Below the pieces are notes generated by a model. It was not told the DNA's origin. It ran no database searches and was given only the letters and a program-made list of their open reading frames with translations. Below, piece after piece: positions 32,435 to 40,395 of a stretch of DNA of 64,000 bases. Positions within the stretch are counted from its first letter, which is position 1, and the number at the start of each line of letters is the position of its first letter. A program made the translations under genes and the position numbers. The stretch lies in the NCBI GenBank assembly GCA_937922435.1, contig CAKZVT010000012.1, positions 62,001-126,000 of the forward strand, written 5' to 3'. This DNA comes from an uncultured Prevotella sp. Lineage in GTDB: Bacteria; Bacteroidota; Bacteroidia; Bacteroidales; Bacteroidaceae.

Positions 32435-34843
32435 TCACTCGCCCGGCTTGACTTTCTTTAAATATTCCGTAGGGCTGCATCCCATTACTTTCTTGAAACA
32501 ACGGCTGAAATACTTTGGGTCGGAAAAGCCGCACTTGTAGGCCACGTCGGCTATGCTCATGTCACCGTCTGCCATGTATGCCAGCGCCCTCTTCACACGC
32601 ATGTCGAGCACAAGATTGTTAGGTGAAAGGCCAAACACCTTTTTCATACGCAGGTACAGCACCGTACGGCTCACCCCGAGTTCACGGCACATGAGTTCAA
32701 CGGACAGGTCTGCATTGTCGATGTTACGTGAAATCATCCCCGTCACCGCATCCCTGAAACGCGAGTCAGGCGTGCCGCCACCGGTCTCGTCCCCACAGCC
32801 GGACGCTTCTCGCCGTTCTGCCAGCATCTCGTGCATATGCGCCATCATCATGTCTATCTTCTCGCGCGACAGCCGCCTCACCTCGGCAATTTCGCAACGA
32901 AGCCGCCTCACATACCTTACGGTCCTCACAGCCAGCCACACTAACCCGACCAGCAGCATGCCGAGAACCACCCACGTAGCAGGCATCTCCGACAGTTCGG
33001 GCCGACGGCTGATGGTTACAGTGCGCCCGTTGTCCACCCACACGCCGTCGCCGTTGGTGGAACGCACCCTGAACACATGTCTTCCAGGCGGTATTCCGGC
33101 ATAGCTTATCTCATGGTTCTTGGTATATATCCAGTCATCGTCCACCCCGTCCATACGGTAAGCGTACCAGATGTCCTCGTTCTTGTTGTAGTCGAGGGCT
33201 GAAAATGTGATTGTAAAATTCTTCTCTTCAGGCTCAAGGGAGACAATACTGTCGCATCCAAAAACGAGAGGAGGCACGTATCCGCTCTTGCGCGCATCGT
33301 CAAGGCTGAAGGCCAGCAGCCCCCTCGTCGTGCCGAAAGCCAGCGAATCAGCCCCTACCGCCAAAGGCCGAGCCTCCGTAAATGCGAAGCCCGACGCCAT
33401 GAAGCCGTGCGCATAGTTGGTCATGCTCCCCTTGTGCGTGTCGAAACGCGTCAAGGCATTCTCCGACACTATCCATAGCGCGCCCTCACCGTCGGCCGTA
33501 ATGTTGATGTTTACATCCGAAGCCAGTCCGTCGGCCATGGTATAAGCATGAAATTGCAGATGCCCTCCAGCTCCAGTTCCGCGCAAAATCTTGTTCACGC
33601 CACCACCATACGTTGCGGCATACACGTCACCACGGCCATCTGCGGCCAAGCCCATCACCTCATTGTTGCTCAAGCTGTGAGCGTCGTCAGGGTCGCGGCG
33701 ATTAGCAGTAAACACGGATTTGAAAGCACGCCCTCCGTTTACAATACGGCAAGTGTACAGTCCGCCGCCGGTACCTATCAGCATAACTCCGCCATGCCAC
33801 TTGTGCAGGCATCTTACCTTTACGGCTCCGGCAGGATAATCCGTGAGCCTGTTGTTCTTGTTAATGAAGCTTATGTGGGTCGCCCCGGGCTTTTCGACGA
33901 TATTGACTCCACCGCCGTAAGTGCCCACCCACATACGCCCCGAGCCGTCGAAGCAAATGCTGTACACCTCGTCACAGCTTAGGCTGTAAGCGTCGCCATG
34001 CCTATGCACATACCTGTCTACCGCAAATCCCGACCGTACCGGACGCAGGCGGAACAGCCCTCCGGGCTTCGTGCCAAGCCAAATGTTGCCGTGGTGGTCT
34101 TCGGCCATGCAGTACACATTGTGGCCGAAACGCGCCTTATCTTGCGAAAGACTGCCGTCATGACCCAAATACGCCATCGCTCCGCCGCCAAGTTTCAAGT
34201 ACACATAGCCCTCCTTGTCGGCTATCCACATGCGCCCGTAACTGTCACGCATCACGGCTCTTACCACTTCGTCGCCGCTACCTCCGCCAAGCCTTACGGG
34301 CTTCAGCGTCTTCCTTGCCTTGACAACACGGTCGATACCCTTATTCGACCAAACCCAGTAGCCGTCCTGCCTGTCGCGGTAAAGCACACGTGTCTCCATT
34401 CCGGCATACCTCTCCATGCCCGCTATCCAGGCGGTCTCGGCTTCCGTAGCCTTGTAGCGGTGCATTACAGGTGGCTTCTTACCATCGTACACCCTGAACT
34501 TGCACGTATGGCGGTCGAACACATAATAATATTTGAAACCTGACTTGCACAAAATATTGCCATCGGCAGCCTCGTCTATCATGTCAATCCTGTTCGTAAG
34601 CAAAGGGCTTCCGTCACCAGGCATGGCCTTGTAGGTTATGAAGTTGTAACCGTCATAACGGCTAAGCCCCTCACGCGAACTTAGCCAGATGTAGCCTTGC
34701 GAATCCTGCATGACGCACGTAACGATACTGTGCGACAAGCCGTCGGCCACGCCGAACTGGGTGATATTCACTTCGTCGTATGCCCGTGAGACAGTACAAC
34801 ACAACAAAACAAATAAAACTGACAATATATTTTTCATATACAT
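32435..34843 (-). CDS. Transmembrane AraC regulator with periplasmic propeller, no kinase or receiver
   Basis: An 802-residue protein. After a signal peptide (residues about 1-21) come about 580 residues of Reg_prop blades (GYIWLSSREGLSRYDGYNF; GNIWLGTKPGGLFRL; RMWVGTYGGGVNIV) and a Y_Y_Y-type domain (YAYRMDGVDDDWIYTKNHEI). A single membrane segment is at about 620-645 (WVVLGMLLVGLVWLAV), then a 55-residue linker and an AraC HTH (residues about 700-795; LGVSRTVLYLRMKKVFGLSP). Hybrid two-component proteins of this family have a histidine kinase and receiver between membrane and HTH; both are absent. It probably signals directly from periplasmic ligand to DNA. It lies between pectinesterase and GH95, so pectin fragments are likely signals (inferred). 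Confidence 0.87.
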   Translation of the reverse strand: MYMKNILSVLFVLLCCTVSRAYDEVNITQFGVADGLSHSIVTCVMQDSQGYIWLSSREGLSRYDGYNFITYKAMPGDGSPLLTNRIDMIDEAADGNILCKSGFKYYYVFDRHTCKFRVYDGKKPPVMHRYKATEAETAWIAGMERYAGMETRVLYRDRQDGYWVWSNKGIDRVVKARKTLKPVRLGGGSGDEVVRAVMRDSYGRMWIADKEGYVYLKLGGGAMAYLGHDGSLSQDKARFGHNVYCMAEDHHGNIWLGTKPGGLFRLRPVRSGFAVDRYVHRHGDAYSLSCDEVYSICFDGSGRMWVGTYGGGVNIVEKPGATHISFINKNNRLTDYPAGAVKVRCLHKWHGGVMLIGTGGGLYTCRIVNGGRAFKSVFTANRRDPDDAHSLSNNEVMGLAADGRGDVYAATYGGGVNKILRGTGAGGHLQFHAYTMADGLASDVNINITADGEGALWIVSENALTRFDTHKGSMTNYAHGFMASGFAFTEARPLAVGADSLAFGTTRGLLAFSLDDARKSGYVPPLVFGCDSIVSLEPEEKNFTITFSALDYNKNEDIWYAYRMDGVDDDWIYTKNHEISYAGIPPGRHVFRVRSTNGDGVWVDNGRTVTISRRPELSEMPATWVVLGMLLVGLVWLAVRTVRYVRRLRCEIAEVRRLSREKIDMMMAHMHEMLAERREASGCGDETGGGTPDSRFRDAVTGMISRNIDNADLSVELMCRELGVSRTVLYLRMKKVFGLSPNNLVLDMRVKRALAYMADGDMSIADVAYKCGFSDPKYFSRCFKKVMGCSPTEYLKKVKPGE

Positions 34844-35057
34844 GCAGAACTAAACAATAATCCTATCACGGCAATCTGCCGCCATCCACGGCACATCAAC
34901 CGTGCAAAAGTAATCAAATCGGCGACAATACAGCCAACACGGCAACAAAAAAACGATTTTGAACCCCAAAAACACATTTGTCCACCACAGACGAAGCTGT
35001 TTGCCATAACTTTGCAATTGAAAAACAAACCTGAATAACTTAACAAACAAAACACAA
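34844..35057. promoter_or_regulatory. Divergent promoters between the AraC regulator and GH95
   Basis: TACTTTTG on the minus strand (34905-34912) is the -7 box for the regulator; TAACTTTG on the plus strand (35007-35014) is the -7 box for GH95. The -33 boxes are not at ideal spacing, as expected for regulated promoters. Confidence 0.55.
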
Positions 35058-37697
35058 ATGAAAAAAATCATTATGACAATCGCTGCTGCCACCGCCACTC
35101 TCGGCGCATTGGCAGGCGAGCCGCTGGAACTATGGTACGACAAGCCGGCATCTCACTGGAACGAAGCTTTGCCGCTAGGCAACGGGCGCATAGCCGCGAT
35201 GGTGTTCGGCGACCCAGTGAACGAGGTGTACCAAATGAACGAGGAGACAATATCAAAAGGTTCGCCCTACAAGAACTACAACGCTGACACGCCGAAGTAT
35301 CTTGACAACATCAGGCAGCTGGTGTTCAACGGGAAGAGCGACGAGGCCCAAAAGCTTGCCGAGACGCAAATCCTCGCCGACACTGACAACGGCTACGGAG
35401 CGTCCTACCAGCCGGCAGGCAACCTGCGCATAGAATACGACGGGCACAAAGAGTATTCCGCCATGCGCAGACAGTTGAGCCTTGACAACGCCGTGTCTAC
35501 CGTGACATACAATGTGGGCGACGTTACATACAAGGAAGAAGCCTTCACGTCGTTCACCGACCAGCTGCTCATAGTACGCGTGACAGCCTCCAAGCCCGGA
35601 GCAATCAACCTGCGGGCCAGCCTGTACTACCCTGACGGTGTGAAAGTGGAGCGCGGCGTAAGTGGCGATATGCTTACCCTAGAAGGCACTACTGGCAAAG
35701 CCGCCAACAATGTGCCGGGCAAACTCAACTTCATCGTCAACGCCAAAGTAAGCAACGAAGGCGGAGAAGTGGCGGCGAACGACACTTCCTTGGTTGTAAC
35801 CAACGCCAACACCGTGACCTTCCACGTGGCGATAGGCACTAACTTCGTCAACTACAAGGACATTTCGGCCAACCCACAAGAGCGCGTCGACGCATACATG
35901 CAAAACTCCGAACGCACATACGACGAGGCGCTGGCCGAACACATTAAATATTATAAGGAGCAATTCGACCGCGTAAGCCTCAACCTCGGCACAAGCGCAA
36001 GCTCGACTATGCCGACCGACAAGCGCATAGAAAACTTCGCAAACGGCAACGACAACCAACTGGTTGAGCTATACTTCCAGTTCGGCCGCTACTTGCTCAT
36101 CTGCTCGTCGCAGCCCGGATGCCAGCCTGCCAACCTGCAAGGCAAATGGAACGGCAATACCAACCCTGCATGGAAATGCCGCTATACGGTGAACATAAAC
36201 ACCGAGATGAACTACTGGCCGGCAGAACCTGCCAACCTTCCCGAACTTACCGAACCGCTAATCCACATGGTAAAAGACCTTAGCGAAATCGGAGCGGAGA
36301 CCGCACAGAACATGTACGGCTGCAGCGGATGGGTACTGCATCACAATACTGACCTGTGGCGCATGACTGGAGCTGTCGACAAGGCGTACAGCGGAGTGTG
36401 GCCGATGGCAAACGCATGGCTGTGCCAGCACTTGTGGAACAAATACCTGTACAACGGCGACACTGACTACCTGCAAGAAGCATATCCGCTGATGAAGGGC
36501 GCGGCACAGTTCTTCCTCGACTTCATGGTTGAAGACCCACGCGGCAAATACATGGTTGTATGCCCGTCGGTTTCGCCCGAAAACTCGCCACGCGCCTACA
36601 AGGGGCAAAACATCTTTGCAGGAATAACAATGGACAACCAGCTCGTAAGTGACCTGCTCACCAATACGGCGCGTGCCGCACAGCTGCTTGACACCGATGC
36701 AGATTTCGCCGCACAACTGCTCGAACTTCGCTCACGCATACTGCCACTGCGCATAGGCCAGTACGGACAGCTACAGGAATGGCGCGACGACTGGGACAAC
36801 ATGGACGACCACCACCGCCACGTGTCACACCTCTGGGGACTTTACCCCGGCACGTCAATATCGCCTTACCGCACGCCTGCGGCATTCCTCGCCGCCATGA
36901 CATCGCTGACCGCACGCGGAGACGAATCTACAGGATGGAGCATGGGGTGGAAAGTATGCCTATGGGCACGCTGCCTCAACGGCTGGCATGCCTACAAGCT
37001 GATAAAGGACCAGCTCTCGCTTGTACCCAGCGACAGGCTCGAAGGACAGGACGGCGGCACGTACGCCAACATGTTCGACGCCCATCCGCCGTTCCAGATT
37101 GACGGAAACTTCGGCTGCACGGCAGGAATAGCAGAAATGCTCATGCAGAGTCACGACGGCTTCATTTACCTGCTGCCGGCCATACCCGAAGAGTGGGCAG
37201 ACGGAGAAGTTAAAGGACTGCGCGCAATAGGCGGCTTCGTAATCGAGGACATGGTGTGGAAAAACGGCAAACTTGCCAGCGCACGCCTGCGCTCCATCCT
37301 CGGCGGCAACCTGCGCCTGCGCACAGCGGCCAAGCTGACATCAACTACGCACGACTTGAAACAGGCCGAGGGCGACAACCCCAACCCCCTGTTTGCGACA
37401 TACTCCATGCCTACGACCACTACAACTGGCGACGGATACACCGAGGTGGACGACGCAACGTATGACGAACTGCTCGCGGAAGCAGGCCTGCGCCCCGAGA
37501 CAAACCTCTACGACATCGAAACAAACGCCGGCGACATCATTGAAATCACCAACGCCGACATACCTTCAGGCATAACATCCATAGCCACTGACACGGCCGG
37601 CAAGCAGCCAGTTTACGACCTGTCGGGCAGAAAGGCTGATGAAAACACACGCGGCATACTGGTGACAAAAGGCAAAGCTTTCATTAATATGAAATAA
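35058..37697 (+). CDS. GH95 glycoside hydrolase (alpha-L-fucosidase / alpha-L-galactosidase)
   Basis: An 879-residue exported enzyme with signal peptide (residues 1-19). The N-terminal beta domain opens with LELWYDKPASHWNEALPLGN, a GH95 signature. The (alpha/alpha)6 barrel carries Asn379 and Asn381 (NINTEMNYW), Glu508 (PSVSPEN) and Asp682 (QIDGNFG), matching the catalytic residues described for the bifidobacterial 1,2-alpha-L-fucosidase. It removes terminal L-fucose or L-galactose from pectin or xyloglucan side chains. The last about 35 residues (YDLSGRKADENTRGILVT) form a T9SS-like tail. It is divergent from the kinase-less regulator at 32435. Confidence 0.92.
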   Translation: MKKIIMTIAAATATLGALAGEPLELWYDKPASHWNEALPLGNGRIAAMVFGDPVNEVYQMNEETISKGSPYKNYNADTPKYLDNIRQLVFNGKSDEAQKLAETQILADTDNGYGASYQPAGNLRIEYDGHKEYSAMRRQLSLDNAVSTVTYNVGDVTYKEEAFTSFTDQLLIVRVTASKPGAINLRASLYYPDGVKVERGVSGDMLTLEGTTGKAANNVPGKLNFIVNAKVSNEGGEVAANDTSLVVTNANTVTFHVAIGTNFVNYKDISANPQERVDAYMQNSERTYDEALAEHIKYYKEQFDRVSLNLGTSASSTMPTDKRIENFANGNDNQLVELYFQFGRYLLICSSQPGCQPANLQGKWNGNTNPAWKCRYTVNINTEMNYWPAEPANLPELTEPLIHMVKDLSEIGAETAQNMYGCSGWVLHHNTDLWRMTGAVDKAYSGVWPMANAWLCQHLWNKYLYNGDTDYLQEAYPLMKGAAQFFLDFMVEDPRGKYMVVCPSVSPENSPRAYKGQNIFAGITMDNQLVSDLLTNTARAAQLLDTDADFAAQLLELRSRILPLRIGQYGQLQEWRDDWDNMDDHHRHVSHLWGLYPGTSISPYRTPAAFLAAMTSLTARGDESTGWSMGWKVCLWARCLNGWHAYKLIKDQLSLVPSDRLEGQDGGTYANMFDAHPPFQIDGNFGCTAGIAEMLMQSHDGFIYLLPAIPEEWADGEVKGLRAIGGFVIEDMVWKNGKLASARLRSILGGNLRLRTAAKLTSTTHDLKQAEGDNPNPLFATYSMPTTTTTGDGYTEVDDATYDELLAEAGLRPETNLYDIETNAGDIIEITNADIPSGITSIATDTAGKQPVYDLSGRKADENTRGILVTKGKAFINMK

Positions 37698-37748
37698 GCA
37701 GAACGGTGTCGACTTTGCCGTATGCCATTGCCTTACAACGGCCAAGAA

Positions 37749-37795
37749 ACAGTGAAAAGTCCTTGAATGCGCTGCATTCAAGGACTTTTCACTGT
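37749..37795. terminator. Shared bidirectional terminator of GH95 and tmRNA
   Basis: A near-perfect 22-bp stem (37749-37770 with 37774-37795) around a 3-base loop, with sequence CAGTGAAAAGTCCTTGAATG and its complement. It is 51 bases after the GH95 stop and 8 bases past the 3' end of the tmRNA on the other strand. Confidence 0.8.
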
Positions 37796-37803
37796 AATCA
37801 AGG

Positions 37804-38201
37804 TGGAGCTGGAGGGAATCGAACCCTCGTCCAAACAGGGAAACCATACGCTTTCTACACGCTTATTCCGGCCTTCGGTTTTCGTGCCGCCGCAAGACCC
37901 GGACCACCAACGGCGACCTTATCCCCTGAAACTTCACCACGCACGCGGGGCCGGGCGTGGCTATTCCCGATTTTACCGCACCGCCTGTTCGGAACGCTTC
38001 GGGACTACAGCTTCCGGGCGATGTCTCGTCCTGTCACCTTGTGACGGGATTAAGCCAGTAATCTACTATGCTTCGATTAGGCAGCGAGAGCGTACTTGTT
38101 TTCGCCAGATAAATTTATGACCGCTGAGATTTAGGAGCAAACAGACCACGCTCCGCGTGCTTACGTACCATTCCAACCCGCTGTCAAATCCAGTCAACCC
38201 C
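37804..38201 (-). ncRNA. ssrA: Transfer-messenger RNA (tmRNA)
   Basis: One-piece tmRNA of about 398 nt that rescues stalled ribosomes. The 5' end GGGGTTGACTGGATTTGACA and the 3' tRNA-like end (GAGGGTTCGATTCCCTCCAG then CTCCA) form the expected acceptor stem (GGGGTTG with CAGCTCC). The tag reading frame ends GENKYALAA and a TAA stop, the pattern known for Bacteroidota tags. Pseudoknot-forming sequence fills the rest. The final CCA is not fully encoded (genomic CCT) and would be completed after transcription. Promoter at 38236-38267; terminator at 37749-37795. Confidence 0.95.
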
Positions 38202-38235
38202 TGAACGTGCGGCCGGACATAGCCGTAAATCGGTG

Positions 38236-38267
38236 CAAAGATAGGGCTTTATCGATTTCCTAACAAA
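38236..38267 (-). promoter_or_regulatory. Promoter of ssrA
   Basis: On the minus strand -33 TTTG (38264-38267) and -7 TATCTTTG (38236-38243) with 20 bases between them; it places the start about 30 bases upstream of the mature 5' end, allowing processing. Confidence 0.7.
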
Positions 38268-38365
38268 CAATGCGGCTCTTTTTAGCCATAATTAACACGA
38301 CAAATAGCGGCATACGGCTTTCGCGCTGATTGCCAACGGTTTACGGAGCCTGGAACGGCGGCGTT

Positions 38366-38453
38366 GCAAAAGACGGCCTTTCAGCCTGCAAAAGACCATC
38401 TTTTACAACGCAAAATGCCGCCTTTCACAATGCGAAAGGCGGCATTTTGGAAA
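38366..38453. repeat. 22-bp palindromic unit array, four units (copy H)
   Basis: Four exact 22-bp units (38366-38387, 38388-38409, 38410-38431, 38432-38453). It is nearly identical to copy I at 42408-42495, including the GGCGGCGTT sequence just before unit 1, so one is likely a recent copy of the other. It lies in the 420-base gap between ssrA and the TPR regulator; the rest of that gap has promoters only. Confidence 0.88.
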
Positions 38454-38620
38454 ACAGCGGAATGGGATGCTTGCTGCAGAAGAGCCACTCCGACCGGCAA
38501 ATCATGGCTGCCACAAGGTTATTTTACAGCCTGTTTGCTTTTCAGTGCGAACGATTTGTAGTACCTTTGCAGGGCACAGGCATGCCTAAAAGCAGGACGT
38601 GCCTGCCAAAACCGTATTGT

Positions 38621-40246
38621 ATGAAATTGTCAACTATATTTACCCTCTGTGTGCGTAAAGCCGTAATTCTTGCAACAAGCTTGTGTGTAGCCGTTGCAGT
38701 GGCTACGTCGTGCGGTTCAGGCGGTAATGGAGGCGGAAGCACCAAGAACACCGGCGGCGGCAAGGACGAGTGCGGCAAGGTGGCTAAACATCTCAAACTC
38801 GGCGACGACTGTTACCGCAAGGGCGACTATACCGACGCGCTGGAGCACTACGTCAAGGGTCTGAAAAAGGGCGAGGCCAGCGGCTGTGGCGACAGCTTGG
38901 CCGTGTTTTACAAGAACATAGGCAACATATACTGCCTCTTCGAGGACTATGAGAGGGGTGAAACATATTACAGGCAGGGACTGGAATACTGCCGCAAATA
39001 CGGCGACAGGCAGACAGAGGCCAAAATCCTAATCAACCTTACGGGCATAAGCACGTTCATGAACGATGCCGGCAAGGCGCGCGCATATTACCGCCAGTTA
39101 GAAAGACTCGGCCTAAAGGATGATGGGGTTACGGGCTTCATGACGAAGTTCAACCTCGGACTGCTCCAGTTGTCAGAGAAGAGATACCGCGCAGCGGCCG
39201 ACAACTACCTCGACCTCGCCGCCAAAGCCGCCGCCAAAGGTCTGCCTCCCATCTACCTGTGCTCGGCATACCTGCAGGCATACAAGGCGTACCTGGGAAT
39301 GGGATGGACGGATTCGGCCTTTTATTACATGAAAAAGTGCGAGCGCACGGCTGAAGACAACAACATACAGTACAGGCATACGGAACTGTTCAAAGACCTT
39401 TCCTCATACTACAACGACAAGGGAAACGTACACGCTTCACAGCAGTACAAGGCCCGTTACCTCGCATTGAAAGACTCGGTGTACAACATGCGCGAGTTCG
39501 ACGCAGCAAAGCACGCCCAGTTCCTCTATGAAATGGACAAGATAGACCGTGAAATCAAGGGGCTGAAGACCCAGAGCGAAGAGTACCGGCGCACCGTAGC
39601 ACGCCAGCGCGCCATACTCGCAGGGATAATAACCGTGGTACTTACCGTATGCGTATTCCTTGTCATAATATACCGGCAGAAGAGAAAGTTGCACATAAGC
39701 TACGGCCACCTTTACTCCGTCAACCGCAAGTACGTTGAAAGGCTGGAAGAAATGCAACGGCGCACCTCGGCCTACAAGGAGCGCATCAACGCACAAGCCG
39801 ACGAAATCAAGCGGCTCAACGAAGCACTCGGACAACAGGCGGAAAGGACGGGCAAATACAGTTCGAGCGGTCTGGCTGACGACACGAGGCTGTCGCTGGC
39901 CGACGCTATCATGAACGCGATGGAGAACAGGAAGGAGTTTTGCAACAGCGACTTTTCGCTCGCCAAACTGGCCGAGACGGTCGGCTCGAACAGCAAATAC
40001 GTCTCGCAGGTAATCAACGACACCTTCGGCAAGAACTTCAGCAACTATGTCAACGAGTATAGGGTCAACCTGGCCTGCATGCGCCTCGCCGACTTTGAAA
40101 GCTACGGCAACTATACGATAAGCGCGATAGCCGAAAGCGTAGGCTTCAAGTCGTACTCAACATTCAATAATGTGTTCACAAAAATCACCGGGATAACGCC
40201 GTCCATGTACCAGAAAATGGCCTTGCAAGAACGCGGCACGGCGTAA
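38621..40246 (+). CDS. Membrane-anchored TPR-AraC regulator
   Basis: A 541-residue protein. N-terminus: hydrophobic segment ending in a lipobox-like VATSC, then a Gly/Ser/Lys linker. Residues about 60-300: tetratricopeptide repeats (LGDDCYRKGDYTDALEHYVK; YKNIGNIYCLFEDYERGETY). A membrane segment at about 330-350 (AILAGIITVVLTVCVFLVII) is followed by a coiled coil (YVERLEEMQRRTSAYKERIN) and an AraC HTH (LAKLAETVGSNSKYVSQVIN; ESVGFKSYSTFNNVFTKITG). It has no kinase domain. A -7 box TACCTTTG (38562-38569) precedes the start at 38621. It may sense an exported ligand through the TPR part. The next gene encodes a secreted YD-like protein, a possible target. Confidence 0.85.
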   Translation: MKLSTIFTLCVRKAVILATSLCVAVAVATSCGSGGNGGGSTKNTGGGKDECGKVAKHLKLGDDCYRKGDYTDALEHYVKGLKKGEASGCGDSLAVFYKNIGNIYCLFEDYERGETYYRQGLEYCRKYGDRQTEAKILINLTGISTFMNDAGKARAYYRQLERLGLKDDGVTGFMTKFNLGLLQLSEKRYRAAADNYLDLAAKAAAKGLPPIYLCSAYLQAYKAYLGMGWTDSAFYYMKKCERTAEDNNIQYRHTELFKDLSSYYNDKGNVHASQQYKARYLALKDSVYNMREFDAAKHAQFLYEMDKIDREIKGLKTQSEEYRRTVARQRAILAGIITVVLTVCVFLVIIYRQKRKLHISYGHLYSVNRKYVERLEEMQRRTSAYKERINAQADEIKRLNEALGQQAERTGKYSSSGLADDTRLSLADAIMNAMENRKEFCNSDFSLAKLAETVGSNSKYVSQVINDTFGKNFSNYVNEYRVNLACMRLADFESYGNYTISAIAESVGFKSYSTFNNVFTKITGITPSMYQKMALQERGTA

Positions 40247-40324
40247 AACTGCCTCTATACCCTTATTTACGACGCAACAATACTTCCCAATTCACGAATT
40301 CAGAAATCCGCATGCGCGCCGCCT

Positions 40325-40356
40325 CTTGCATTTTTTACAGGTCTTGTTTATATTTG
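40325..40356 (+). promoter_or_regulatory. Promoter of the secreted YD-like protein gene
   Basis: CTTG (40325-40328), 20 bases, TATATTTG (40349-40356). The leader is about 32 bases. Confidence 0.68.
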
Positions 40357-40395
40357 CAGCCGTGACACATTTGATAACTTAAACATTAAAACATC

